Part shown: positions 54,435 through 61,853 of the stretch, piece after piece
Layout: the number at the start of each line of letters is the position of its first letter
Numbering within the stretch: position 1 is the first letter of the stretch
NCBI GenBank assembly: GCA_016719895.1
Contig: JADJYG010000010.1
Location: 62,001 to 126,000 of the forward strand
DNA length: 64,000 nucleotides
Source: Saprospirales bacterium
GTDB taxonomy: Bacteria > Bacteroidota > Bacteroidia > Chitinophagales > Saprospiraceae
Direction of reading: 5' to 3'
The notes under the pieces: generated by a model
Told to the model about the DNA's origin: nothing
The model's input: the letters and a program-made list of their open reading frames with translations, nothing else
Database searches by the model: none
Made by a program: the position numbers and the translations under genes

Positions 54435-54468
54435 AATTTTTATCTTTATCCGCACCACCGTATCTTTG
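54435..54468 (+). promoter_or_regulatory. Promoter of greA
   Basis: TATCTTTG at 54461-54468 matches the TAnnTTTG -7 box, with an ATTTTTATCTTT T-rich stretch (54436-54448) at the -33 position. Transcription would start near 54475, giving a 70-nt leader that contains a hairpin. Confidence 0.65.
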
Positions 54469-54484
54469 CACAACTTATTTACCA

Positions 54485-54528
54485 GCAGAAACGTTTCTAC
54501 CCACCCGGTAGGAACGTTTCTGCTTTTT
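54485..54528 (+). terminator. Terminator-like hairpin in the greA leader
   Basis: GCAGAAACGTTTCTACC (54485-54501) pairs with 54507-54523 (16 of 17 positions) around a five-base loop and is followed by TTTTT. It ends 18 bp before the greA ATG, downstream of the predicted greA promoter. It can end the upstream trio transcript and can also attenuate greA. Confidence 0.75.
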
Positions 54529-54546
54529 CTATATCTTTTGTTTACT

Positions 54547-55023
54547 ATGGCTAATTACACGTATTTGACGCAGGGCGGTTATGAGAAGCTCAAAGCCGAA
54601 TTGGAAGAACTGAAAACCACCGGCCGGCAGGAAGCCGCCCGAGCTATTGCAGAAGCCCGCGCACAAGGCGATCTTTCTGAAAATGCAGAATATGACGCCG
54701 CAAAAGACGCGCAGGGTATGTTGGAAATGAAAATCAGTGAGTTGGAAACCGTGCTTTCCAACGCCCGGGTTTTGGATGAAAGCCAGTTGGACGACTCCAA
54801 AGTGGCCATTCTTTCCAATGTCACGATCAAGAACCTCAAAACCGGGAAAGACCTGACCTATAAATTGGTGTCCGAAACCGAAGCCGACACCAAACAGATG
54901 AAAATCTCCGTCTCCTCCCCAATCGGCGCCGGCTTGCTTGGAAAGGAAAGGGGCGATGTCGTAAAAATTACCACTCCGGGCGGCGTGCTCGAATTTAAGG
55001 TCGTCGATATTTCCATCGGATAA
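54547..55023 (+). CDS. greA: Transcription elongation factor GreA
   Basis: This 158-residue protein rescues backtracked RNA polymerase by stimulating RNA cleavage. The N-terminal coiled coil (residues 10-75) includes LTQGGYEKLKAELEELKTT and, at its tip, the acidic loop ARAQGDLSENAEYDAAKDAQ with the Asp and Glu that coordinate the catalytic magnesium. The C-terminal FKBP-like domain includes MKISVSSPIGAGLLGKERGD then VVKITTPGGVLEFKVVDI. The ATG at 54547 (MANYTYLTQGGYEKL) is the normal family start; a frame from 54406 would cross the leader hairpin. It has its own promoter. Confidence 0.97.
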   Translation: MANYTYLTQGGYEKLKAELEELKTTGRQEAARAIAEARAQGDLSENAEYDAAKDAQGMLEMKISELETVLSNARVLDESQLDDSKVAILSNVTIKNLKTGKDLTYKLVSETEADTKQMKISVSSPIGAGLLGKERGDVVKITTPGGVLEFKVVDISIG

Positions 55024-55028
55024 TTCTT

Positions 55029-55082
55029 CGGGTTTGAAGGTTCGAGGGTTTGAAGGTTCGAACCCTCAAACCTTCAAACCCG
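55029..55082. repeat. 22-bp palindrome between greA and the HIT gene
   Basis: CGGGTTTGAAGGTTCGAGGG (to 55050) pairs with 55061-55082 at 21 of 22 positions around a ten-base loop. The unit TTTGAAGGTTCG is also directly repeated within it. No T-run follows. Confidence 0.8.
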
Positions 55083-55095
55083 AAACCTCCCAAGT

Positions 55096-55488
55096 ATGGC
55101 AACTATTTTCACCCGCATCGTCAACGGAGAGATTCCCTGCCATAAAGTGGCAGAAACAGACCGTTATCTGGCCTTTCTGGATATCCGCCCGCAGGCTAAA
55201 GGGCACACGTTGTGCATCCCCAAACGCGAGACAGACTATATTTTTGACCTGGATGACGACGACCTGGCCGACCTGATGGTATTTGCCAAACGCGTTGCCC
55301 GCGCAATCCGGCAGGTGGTGCCCTGCAAACGCATCGGCATAGCCGTGATCGGGCTGGAGGTGCCGCACGCACACGTACACCTGATCCCCCTCCATACGGT
55401 TGCCGATTTGTCTTTTAAAGAGCCCATATCTATTCCTGCTGAGGAACTTGCCGAACTGGCTGCTCAAATTGCCGCTTGCGCCGGATAA
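55096..55488 (+). CDS. HIT-family nucleotide hydrolase
   Basis: This 130-residue protein belongs to the Hint/HIT group of purine nucleoside phosphoramidases. It begins MATIFTRIVNGEIPCHKVAE, a conserved opening. The histidine triad is VPHAHVHLIPLH near residue 95. Cellular roles of bacterial HIT proteins are poorly defined; they hydrolyse adenosine phosphoramidates. It follows greA by 72 bp with a palindrome between. The length is normal for the family. Confidence 0.95.
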   Translation: MATIFTRIVNGEIPCHKVAETDRYLAFLDIRPQAKGHTLCIPKRETDYIFDLDDDDLADLMVFAKRVARAIRQVVPCKRIGIAVIGLEVPHAHVHLIPLHTVADLSFKEPISIPAEELAELAAQIAACAG

Positions 55489-55518
55489 AGCAATCCTTGT
55501 TCAAATCCTGCCTGCCCT

Positions 55519-56556
55519 ATGAAAATGCCCTGTCTTGCCCTGGCATTCGGGCTCTTCCTCCAATGCGCGCAAAGCGGCCAGACCCCTCTGCCGGCAGCTG
55601 CTGCCCTGCCGGCTGCCGGAAAAGTGAAAGGCCTGACCCTGGTGGCGCCTCCCGAGCCATTCCCGGCCGACCCCATCCCTGCGGTGAAAAATACCGGCGC
55701 CAACTGGATCGCTGTCGTGCCCTACGCGTTTACCCGGCTGGGGCAGCCCTCCGTGCGCTACGATGAACACGGCTGGCAATGGTGGGGCGAACGCCCCGTC
55801 GGCGTACGCGAAACCGTTCGCCTGGCCCATGCGTCGGGGGTGCGGGTCATGCTCAAACCGCAGGTGTACATCCCCGGCGCCTGGACCGGCAGCCTGGATT
55901 TTTCCAACCCGGAAGAATGGAGCCGTTGGGAGGACGACTATACGCGCTATATTTTACGGATGGCCCTGCTGGCCGACTCCACCGGCGTAGACCTCTTTTG
56001 TATCGGCACGGAATTCCGGACAGCCCTTGCAAAGCGGCCGGCTTTCTGGTCGGGGCTGATCGCTCAGGTGCGCAGGGTTTACCGGGGCAAACTGGTGTAT
56101 TCGGCCAACTGGGACGACTGGGAGCAGGTACCCTTTTGGCCAGCGCTCGATTTCATCGGCCTGAGCGGTTACTTTCCGCTTACACAAGGCACTACCCCGG
56201 ATGTGGCAGATTTGAAAGCGGCCTGGCAACCCATTTGCCGCCGCCTTCGCGCTTTCAGCCGGGAGCACGACCGGCCGGTCCTCTTCACCGAGTTCGGATA
56301 CCTGAGCGTCGACGGTTGCGGCTGGCGCAACTGGGAATTGGAAAAAACGGTAGAGCGCCTGCCCGTCAACCAGCAAGCCCAGGCCAATTGCCTCGAAGCC
56401 CTGTTTAGCACCCTTCAGGGCGAGTCCTGGTGGGCCGGTGGATTTCTGTGGAAGTGGTTCCCCAATATGCGCGGCCACGAAGGGTATCCGGAGCGGGATT
56501 ATACGCCGCAGGGTAAAGCCGGCGAGGCCGTGTTGCGGAAATGGTACGGCTCTTGA
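55519..56556 (+). CDS. GH113-like TIM-barrel glycosidase, exported
   Basis: This 345-residue protein has an N-terminal export signal (MKMPCLALAFGLFLQCAQSG), possibly a lipoprotein with Cys 16, then a TIM barrel. KVKGLTLVAPPEPFPADPIP opens it. ANWIAVVPYAFTRLGQPSVR and VRVMLKPQVYIPGAWTGSLD follow. The likely acid/base Glu is in LFCIGTEFRTALAKRP near residue 170, and the nucleophile in PVLFTEFGYLSVDG near residue 258. This pattern matches GH113, whose known members are beta-mannanases, but many relatives have no tested substrate. It lies 30 bp after the HIT gene. No transporter or SusCD pair is nearby to name the glycan. Confidence 0.82.
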   Translation: MKMPCLALAFGLFLQCAQSGQTPLPAAAALPAAGKVKGLTLVAPPEPFPADPIPAVKNTGANWIAVVPYAFTRLGQPSVRYDEHGWQWWGERPVGVRETVRLAHASGVRVMLKPQVYIPGAWTGSLDFSNPEEWSRWEDDYTRYILRMALLADSTGVDLFCIGTEFRTALAKRPAFWSGLIAQVRRVYRGKLVYSANWDDWEQVPFWPALDFIGLSGYFPLTQGTTPDVADLKAAWQPICRRLRAFSREHDRPVLFTEFGYLSVDGCGWRNWELEKTVERLPVNQQAQANCLEALFSTLQGESWWAGGFLWKWFPNMRGHEGYPERDYTPQGKAGEAVLRKWYGS

Positions 56557-56638
56557 GCGATCTTCCGCGCTTTTGGTATATACCGGCTTGTTTGGCTGTT
56601 GTACCCGAACGCGATTTTTTAGATAAGTACGAATTGCG

Positions 56639-56646
56639 CATCTTTG
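56639..56646 (+). promoter_or_regulatory. Predicted -7 box of the SGNH-carbamoyltransferase operon
   Basis: CATCTTTG followed by CAGCC is one base from TAnnTTTG and is preceded, at a -33 distance, by a T-run (CGATTTTTTAG near 56615-56624). It lies 75 bp before the SGNH ATG at 56722. Confidence 0.45.
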
Positions 56647-56721
56647 CAGCCATTCCGGCTGCGGGTGTGCCCCGCTTGCCGCAACGGTTTTTTCGCGTTC
56701 ATTTTATTTTGACTGGCGCCT

Positions 56722-57801
56722 ATGTCCAACGATAACGCCCCCCTCAGCCGTCCCCGGCAAATGTTGTTCAGCCTGATTACCCTGCTGCTGGGTCTATTGC
56801 TGGCAAGCCTCCTGGGCGAACTGTTTTTCCGGGTATTTCCGGCAGGCGTGAGCGACCCGCCGGCGCCGGCGCCTTACAATTACCGGACCCCCGATGACGC
56901 CTACGGCTGGCTGGTGCAGGAGGGATACCGGCACGAGGGGACCCTGCGCGACCGCTGCGACTCAACCTACGCCCTCGACGTTTCGTTTGGCGCCAACGGC
57001 TTCCGCAAATGGGGCAACCCCGCCGCCGTCGCCGGCCGCAAAAAAGTGTTGTTCCTCGGCGACTCCTATACCGCTTGCGCCCAAACCTCCGACGACCGGC
57101 TTTATTACAAATTATTGGGCGACTCCCTGCCCATCGAAGTATTCGCCTACGGGGCTGCGGGCTACAGCAATGCGCAGCAATACCTTGTTCTGGAAAAATA
57201 CCTGCAGGCAGTACAACCCGACCTGGTCGTATGGCAACTATGCAGCAATGATTTTATCGACAATTATTGGGAACTGGAAAAGGTAGCCGGCTACCACGTC
57301 CGCATGCGCCGCCCCTACATCCTCGAAGACGGAAGTATTACCCATAAACTGGCTGCGGAATACCCCCGAAATGTAAAACCCTGGTCGCATTTCCTCTATT
57401 ATATCCTCAAGCGCATCGCCGAAGCTCGCGGTACGTTCGACAAGCCGCCGGCCGAGCCGGCCGAAAAATTTATCGCCGAGCAAAATATGGCCTACGAACC
57501 CTTTGCCCGCAGTGTGCGGATGACCGATGCTATTTTTAAAAAAATGAAAGCCCTCGTGCTCCCCCAAACCCGGCTTTTGGTGTTTAATGCCGACGGCTAC
57601 CAGCCCCAATACGACCAGTTTGCCCGGCTGTGCCAGGAAAACGGCCTGGCTTTTGCCGGCAGCCTGCCCGATTATGTGCAAGCCTTCGAAGCCCGCGGCG
57701 AGTGCATCCGTACCGATGACGGCTACCACTGGAACAACCGCGGCAACGAACTGGTAGCAGCCTTTTTAAAACCATTCATCGAACGGATGATTGCGGAATG
57801 A
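56722..57801 (+). CDS. Membrane-anchored SGNH/GDSL hydrolase-like protein
   Basis: This 359-residue protein has one N-terminal membrane segment (MLFSLITLLLGLLLASLLGE, residues 13-32) and an SGNH hydrolase fold outside the membrane. The nucleophile Ser is in VLFLGDSYTACAQTSDD near residue 115, the Gly block in VFAYGAAGYSNAQQYL, the Asn block in VVWQLCSNDFIDNYW, and the Asp/His pair in RTDDGYHWNNRGNELVA near 335. Such enzymes add or remove acyl groups on glycans or lipids. Its stop overlaps the carbamoyltransferase start (ATGA), so the two are translationally coupled. It probably modifies the same surface molecule (inference). Confidence 0.87.
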   Translation: MSNDNAPLSRPRQMLFSLITLLLGLLLASLLGELFFRVFPAGVSDPPAPAPYNYRTPDDAYGWLVQEGYRHEGTLRDRCDSTYALDVSFGANGFRKWGNPAAVAGRKKVLFLGDSYTACAQTSDDRLYYKLLGDSLPIEVFAYGAAGYSNAQQYLVLEKYLQAVQPDLVVWQLCSNDFIDNYWELEKVAGYHVRMRRPYILEDGSITHKLAAEYPRNVKPWSHFLYYILKRIAEARGTFDKPPAEPAEKFIAEQNMAYEPFARSVRMTDAIFKKMKALVLPQTRLLVFNADGYQPQYDQFARLCQENGLAFAGSLPDYVQAFEARGECIRTDDGYHWNNRGNELVAAFLKPFIERMIAE

Positions 57802-59699
57802 TGCGCACGCCCGGTCTTAAACATGGAATAAAAACCTTGAACATACTTGGAATTTCAGCCTACTACCACGATGCCGCCGCCGCCATCCTGCTCGACGGGC
57901 GCCTGGTAGCTGCTGCACAGGAGGAGCGCTTTACGCGGAAAAAACACGACGCGTCTTTCCCTGCAAACGCCGTGCGTTTTTGCTTGCACGAGGCCGGCCT
58001 TACCATCGACCAACTCGACGCCGTAGCGTTTTACGACAAACCCCTGCTCAAGTTCGAACGCCTGCTGGAAACCTATTATGCTTTTGCGCCCCGCGGGCTG
58101 CGCTCGTTTTTGGCGGGCATGCCGGTTTGGCTGCGCGAAAAAATGTTCTTGAAAAGGGCGCTTCGGGAAGAATTGGAAAAAATAATGCCGTACGACCGGC
58201 GCCGGCTGCGGCTCCTGTTCCCGGAACACCACCTCTCGCATGCTGCCAGCGCCTTTTACCCCTCTGCTTTTGCGGAAGCCGCTATCCTCACGATCGACGG
58301 GGTAGGCGAATGGGCTACCGCCAGCATTTGCCACGGCAAAGGCAAGGACATTACCATCCTCAAAGAATTGCGCTTCCCACATTCCCTGGGGCTTTTATAT
58401 TCGGCATTCACCTATTTCCTGGGCTTCCGGGTCAACTCCGGCGAATACAAACTCATGGGCCTGGCGCCTTACGGCAACCCGCGCGCGCCGGATATTGAAC
58501 GGTATCTCCAGGTCATCCGTACCGAACTCACCGACCTGCGTCCCGATGGCTCGCTGTGGCTGAACCAACGTTACTTCGATTACGCCACCGGCCTGCGCAT
58601 GGTGCGCGACGCCGACTGGGAACGCCTGTTCGGCTTTCCCAAACGCCGGCCCGAAGACCCCCTCGAAGCCTGGCACTGCAACCTGGGCCTGGCCATCCAG
58701 CGTTTTACCGAAGAAGTGGTGCTCCGCATGGCACAAGAGGCCAGCCGGCTCACCGGCGTCCGGCAGTTGTGCCTGGCCGGTGGCGTGGCCCTCAATTGCG
58801 TAGCCAACGGCAAACTTCAGCAAGCCGGAATTTTTGACGATATTTTTATCCAGCCGGCAGCGGGCGACGCCGGCGGCGCCCCCGGAGCAGCCCTGGCGGC
58901 ACACCATATCTTTTTTCAAAAAAAACGGCCCACCCCGGTCCAGCCTGACAGCATGTGGGGGAGTTATTTGGGACCCGAATACGGCGATCTGGATGTGCAA
59001 CGCGTAGCGCGAAAATACCAGGCGCCGTGTCATCTTTTTGAAAACTACGACGAACTGGCGCGGGAAACGGCGGCACTGCTGGCTTCCGGCCATGTCGTCG
59101 GCTGGGTACAGGGGCGCATGGAATTTGGCCCCCGCGCCTTGGGCAACCGAAGCATTTTGGGCGACCCGCGAAACGCCGAAATGCAAAAAAAACTCAACCT
59201 CAAGATCAAATACCGCGAAAGCTTCCGGCCGTTCGCCCCCTCCGTACAGGCCGAACGCGTGGCCGAATACTTTGATTACCAGGGCATTTCACCCTATATG
59301 CTGCTGGTGCACCCGGTGCGCGCCGAGCGCCGGCTGCCTTTGCCCCCGGATTATGACAAGCTGCCGGTGCGCGATAAACTTTACCACCTGCGTTCCGACT
59401 TGCCCTCGATTACGCATATCGACTTCTCGGCGCGCATCCAAACCGTGCACCGCGAAACAAATCCCCGCTACTGGACGCTGATCGAGCATTTCCGCCAGCA
59501 AACCGGCATTGCAGTGCTCGTCAACACCAGCTTCAATGTGCGCGGCGAACCCATCGTATGCAGCCCCGAAGACGCCTACCGCTGTTTTATGCGCACAGAA
59601 ATGGACTACCTGGTCGTCGGAAATTTTCTCTTTGATAAAAAACACCAGCCCGAATGGAAGGAAAAAGACGGCTGGAAAGAGGAATTTGTACTGGATTAG
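57798..59699 (+). CDS. SxtI/NodU-type O-carbamoyltransferase
   Basis: This 633-residue protein uses carbamoyl phosphate and ATP to carbamoylate a hydroxyl group. The N-terminal Kae1/YrdC-like ASKHA domain (residues 14-360) opens ILGISAYYHDAAAAILLDGR and includes the metal-binding HHLSHAASAFYPSAF and LTIDGVGEWATASI. LCLAGGVALNCVANGKL and GDAGGAPGAALAAH follow. The C-terminal domain has GRMEFGPRALGNRSILGDPR and VLVNTSFNVRGEPIVCSPED. The frame begins at 57798 with a four-base overlap; the first 13 residues are unusual and a TTG near 57838 may be the true start. SxtI (saxitoxin) and NodU (Nod factor) are relatives; the acceptor here is unknown but likely a surface glycan or lipid. Confidence 0.93.
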   Translation: MMRTPGLKHGIKTLNILGISAYYHDAAAAILLDGRLVAAAQEERFTRKKHDASFPANAVRFCLHEAGLTIDQLDAVAFYDKPLLKFERLLETYYAFAPRGLRSFLAGMPVWLREKMFLKRALREELEKIMPYDRRRLRLLFPEHHLSHAASAFYPSAFAEAAILTIDGVGEWATASICHGKGKDITILKELRFPHSLGLLYSAFTYFLGFRVNSGEYKLMGLAPYGNPRAPDIERYLQVIRTELTDLRPDGSLWLNQRYFDYATGLRMVRDADWERLFGFPKRRPEDPLEAWHCNLGLAIQRFTEEVVLRMAQEASRLTGVRQLCLAGGVALNCVANGKLQQAGIFDDIFIQPAAGDAGGAPGAALAAHHIFFQKKRPTPVQPDSMWGSYLGPEYGDLDVQRVARKYQAPCHLFENYDELARETAALLASGHVVGWVQGRMEFGPRALGNRSILGDPRNAEMQKKLNLKIKYRESFRPFAPSVQAERVAEYFDYQGISPYMLLVHPVRAERRLPLPPDYDKLPVRDKLYHLRSDLPSITHIDFSARIQTVHRETNPRYWTLIEHFRQQTGIAVLVNTSFNVRGEPIVCSPEDAYRCFMRTEMDYLVVGNFLFDKKHQPEWKEKDGWKEEFVLD

Positions 59700-59700
59700 C

Positions 59701-59872
59701 GACGGTGGACGGTGGACCCCGAGTCCTCGGGGGTAGACGGTTTCACATGGCGCCGTATGGCGCCATGGCATAAGTATCCGCAATCAGAGAACAGAAATTT
59801 ATTTGTAAACGCGCCAAACCTGTAAATTTGCCCCGTCTACCCCCGAGGACTCGGGGTCTACCGTCTACCGTC
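59701..59872. repeat. 40-bp inverted repeat bracketing a promoter
   Basis: 59701-59740 (GACGGTGGACGGTGGACCCC...) pairs with 59833-59872 at 38 of 40 positions around a 92-bp loop. Each arm contains CCCCGAG-tc-CTCGGGG, itself a hairpin. The loop holds ATGGCGCC-gt-ATGGCGCCAT and the promoter of the next gene. CCGTCTA is repeated in tandem about four times at 59861-59884. Confidence 0.85.
59802..59830 (+). promoter_or_regulatory. Promoter of the DUF5989-sxtJ pair
   Basis: TTTG (59802-59805), 17 bp, then TAAATTTG (59823-59830) match both elements of the Bacteroidota promoter. Transcription would begin near 59837, inside the right arm of the 40-bp inverted repeat, with a leader of about 54 nt. Confidence 0.7.
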
Positions 59873-59890
59873 TACCGTCTACCGTAAAAA

Positions 59891-60040
59891 ATGGAATTCC
59901 TACGCGAACTGTTTCAATTCATGAAAGCCCGGAAAAAATGGTGGCTGGCGCCGGTCGTCATCGTTTTGCTGCTGCTGGGCGTATTGCTGGTCATTGGCGG
60001 CGGCAGTGCGATTGCGCCGTTTATTTACACCCTTTTCTGA
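59891..60040 (+). CDS. DUF5989-family small membrane protein (SxtK-like)
   Basis: This 49-residue protein reads MEFLRELFQFMKARKKWWLA then PVVIVLLLLGVLLVIGGGSA, then IAPFIYTLF. It has an amphipathic/basic cytoplasmic start and one membrane helix followed by a GGGSAIAPFIYTLF tail. This is the standard DUF5989 layout, the family of small proteins found beside carbamoyltransferase and SxtJ genes. Its stop overlaps the next start (TGATG). It has no catalytic residues and may be a membrane adaptor for the carbamoyltransferase (inference). It is easily missed in annotation because of its size. Confidence 0.88.
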   Translation: MEFLRELFQFMKARKKWWLAPVVIVLLLLGVLLVIGGGSAIAPFIYTLF

Positions 60041-60408
60041 TGGAAAACCGCGCTTTATCGCTGCAAACGGTCATCGTCATTGTGGCAGGTTTGCTGGCTT
60101 TGTTTTTATGGCTGGGCAATCCCTGGTTGTTGCGCAGCGCATTGGCGGTGGCGCTCGCCGGGGTTTTTTCGCCCTGGTTAACGGCAAAAATTCACGCGGG
60201 CTGGATGTTGCTGGCGCAGGGGCTGGGCTGGCTGAACGGCCGGGTTCTACTCTCCGTGGTATTTTTTATCGTTCTGACGCCCATCGCCTGGCTGGCGCGC
60301 AGGTTCGGCTCGTCTTCTTTTTTGCTGCGCAAAAAGCAAAAGGAAGAGAGTTATTATGCAGAGCGCAATCACACGTATGCGCCGGAGGATTTGGAAAATA
60401 CCTGGTAA
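60040..60408 (+). CDS. SxtJ-family membrane protein
   Basis: This 122-residue protein has three membrane segments (LSLQTVIVIVAGLLALFLWL; LLRSALAVALAGVFSPWL; LLSVVFFIVLTPIAWLA). It ends in a charged cytoplasmic tail (RKKQKEESYYAERNHTYAPE then DLENTW). This matches SxtJ, a saxitoxin-cluster protein of unknown function that accompanies SxtI-type carbamoyltransferases in many bacteria. The TGATG overlap with DUF5989 implies coupled translation. The conserved SYYxxRxxxYxPEDLExxW tail could contact a cytoplasmic partner such as the carbamoyltransferase (inference). Confidence 0.88.
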   Translation: MENRALSLQTVIVIVAGLLALFLWLGNPWLLRSALAVALAGVFSPWLTAKIHAGWMLLAQGLGWLNGRVLLSVVFFIVLTPIAWLARRFGSSSFLLRKKQKEESYYAERNHTYAPEDLENTW

Positions 60409-60409
60409 G

Positions 60410-60985
60410 TTATACAGGCATTTTTAAGCGCTCATAGACGGCTTTTAACGGAAATTCCAGTTCGAAACGGGACAACCGGATCACGTCGCCCGGCTCTGTG
60501 AAATATTGGGTTTCCCAGCGATTGTCTTCTCCCCGGATATGCAGTTCCACGAGCATTTCATCCGGATCGGCCACCAGATAGTACCATAGAGAAGGGATGT
60601 CGAAGGATTCCTTGTGTTTTTTGATCCGGTCGCGCTGGCCAGACTGATCGGAGGCTACCTCGGCCATCAAAACAGGGTGTTTTACGATATAATCGTGTTC
60701 CTTATCCACGATTGGCGCGACAACCAGATCAGGGTAGCGGTAGATGCCGCCGGGCACTACTTGTGCTTTAATATCATGATCAAAAATTTGAAAACCCTTT
60801 TCGTAAAGAGGAACATCAAGTTGTCTTTTGATATTTCCGGCTATGATATTAGCGCGTTTTGCTTCTCCAGCCATAGGGATAAGTTTTCCAAAGTAATATT
60901 CATGGCGGACTTCGGCTGTTTTTTCAAATTCCAGCCATTCTTCTACCGTATATAATTTTCCCGTTGTGCCCGGCGCAGTGGTCAT
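60410..60985 (-). CDS. Uma2-family (DUF820) putative endonuclease
   Basis: This 191-residue protein has the Uma2 PD-(D/E)xK-like fold. It shows YTVEEWLEFEKTAEVRHEYY then FGKLIPMAG at the start, RYPDLVVAPI with the PD pair near residue 100, and VLMAEVASDQSGQRDRIKKH with the E-x-A/K part near 125. It ends with the usual FDIPSLWYYLVADPDEMLVE. The family is expanded in cyanobacteria and some Bacteroidota and is called endonuclease on fold grounds; activity and role are unknown. It is convergent with sxtJ, one base away. Its start faces a long palindromic region. Confidence 0.87.
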   Translation of the reverse strand: MTTAPGTTGKLYTVEEWLEFEKTAEVRHEYYFGKLIPMAGEAKRANIIAGNIKRQLDVPLYEKGFQIFDHDIKAQVVPGGIYRYPDLVVAPIVDKEHDYIVKHPVLMAEVASDQSGQRDRIKKHKESFDIPSLWYYLVADPDEMLVELHIRGEDNRWETQYFTEPGDVIRLSRFELEFPLKAVYERLKMPV

Positions 60986-61129
60986 ATGTTATTGAATTTT
61001 GTACAAAAACAACCTCTAATCTCGACTTTAGCCAAATGGAAAGGTGAAAATGCAGATAATGTCTATCACTATGCAGTTTGCCAGCAAGGCAGACAAGTTT
61101 TGGAATTAATTAACGTGAGTTTTGGATAG
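60986..61129 (+). other. Possible 47-codon ORF at the palindrome edge
   Basis: An ATG at 60986 opens 47 codons (KQPLISTLAKWKGENADNVY then HYAVCQQGRQVLELINVSFG) ending in TAG at 61127-61129, within the first arm of the palindrome. The ATG is back-to-back with the Uma2 start, leaving no room for a promoter. I recognise no family. It may be a gene remnant captured by the repeat, or chance. Confidence 0.2.
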
Positions 61130-61809
61130 GTCATGGCCTCGGAGAGGCCTAACGTTGGTAGAATCAATCATTACACGATTACGGGGCCTCTCTACCGCCG
61201 AGCGTGCGCTGTGCATATTGCCGGCCGCGAGTCGACCCCGCCCCTCTCCCGAGGCCTCGGGACTCCCGATTACCCACATTTTGAAGAAAATTTTCTTTAT
61301 AAGATGATATGTGCCAGACCCTGAAGGGGTCGAATTTGAATAGCCCCGCATGAAATGCGGGGGGGAATACGACGCGACACAACCGCGGAGCGGTTGAATA
61401 TCCGGCATGCTTCCGGATCAAATTCAACCGCTCCGCGGTTGTAAAACGGTTTGCCCTTCAACCCCGCATTTCATGCGGGGCTATTCAAATTCGACCCCTT
61501 CAGGGTCTGGTGGATACTGACATGTTAAGAAAAGAACATCAACTTGTGGGTAATCGGGAGTCCCGAGGCCTCGGGAGAGGGGCGGGGGGGTTGACTCGCG
61601 AAGCCCTTTATGCGAAGCCGAGGCTCGGCGGTACCGAGGCCATGACCTATCCAAAACTCACGTTAATTATGAATATCTCGCTAAAAACGGGATGTTCATA
61701 ATTTCAAAAATCGGTAATTTCAAAAATAGAGTGATTTGCATAACCCAAAAATCACCTTCCTGATGCGCAATGAGCACTTTTTTAAGCGTTTCAAATGGCT
61801 AAAGTCGAG
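61021..61809. repeat. Nested palindrome of about 560 bp within a 789-bp inverted-repeat frame
   Basis: Perfect inverted pairs are 61107-61142/61634-61669 (36 bp), 61241-61278/61545-61582 (38 bp), 61314-61362/61462-61510 (49 bp) and 61379-61399/61422-61442 (21 bp). A small ATCCGG/CCGGAT hairpin lies at the centre near 61410. The inner three pairs share a centre at about 61411; the outermost is displaced by an extra AGAGGCC...GGCCTCT segment of about 45 bp in the left arm. A 14-bp pair CTCGACTTTAGCCA (61021-61034)/TGGCTAAAGTCGAG (61796-61809) lies further out. Individual arms contain smaller palindromes (CCCCGCAT-gaa-ATGCGGGG, CCCGAGGCCTCGGG). No convincing gene lies inside. The flanking 61670-61853 is AT-rich with nothing recognised. 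Confidence 0.88.
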
Positions 61810-61853
61810 CTTAGGTGGATAATCCCAACCCTCCCTCGAAGAGCGGAAAACGT

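Noticed and set aside
59861..59884. CCGTCTA tandem as a CRISPR-like or origin repeat
   Set aside because: Units are 7 bp without spacers and few in number; no DnaA boxes or replication gene are seen nearby.
61021..61809. Possible CRISPR array or integron attC cluster
   Set aside because: The repeats are inverted about one axis, not direct and evenly spaced, and no cas or integrase gene is nearby.
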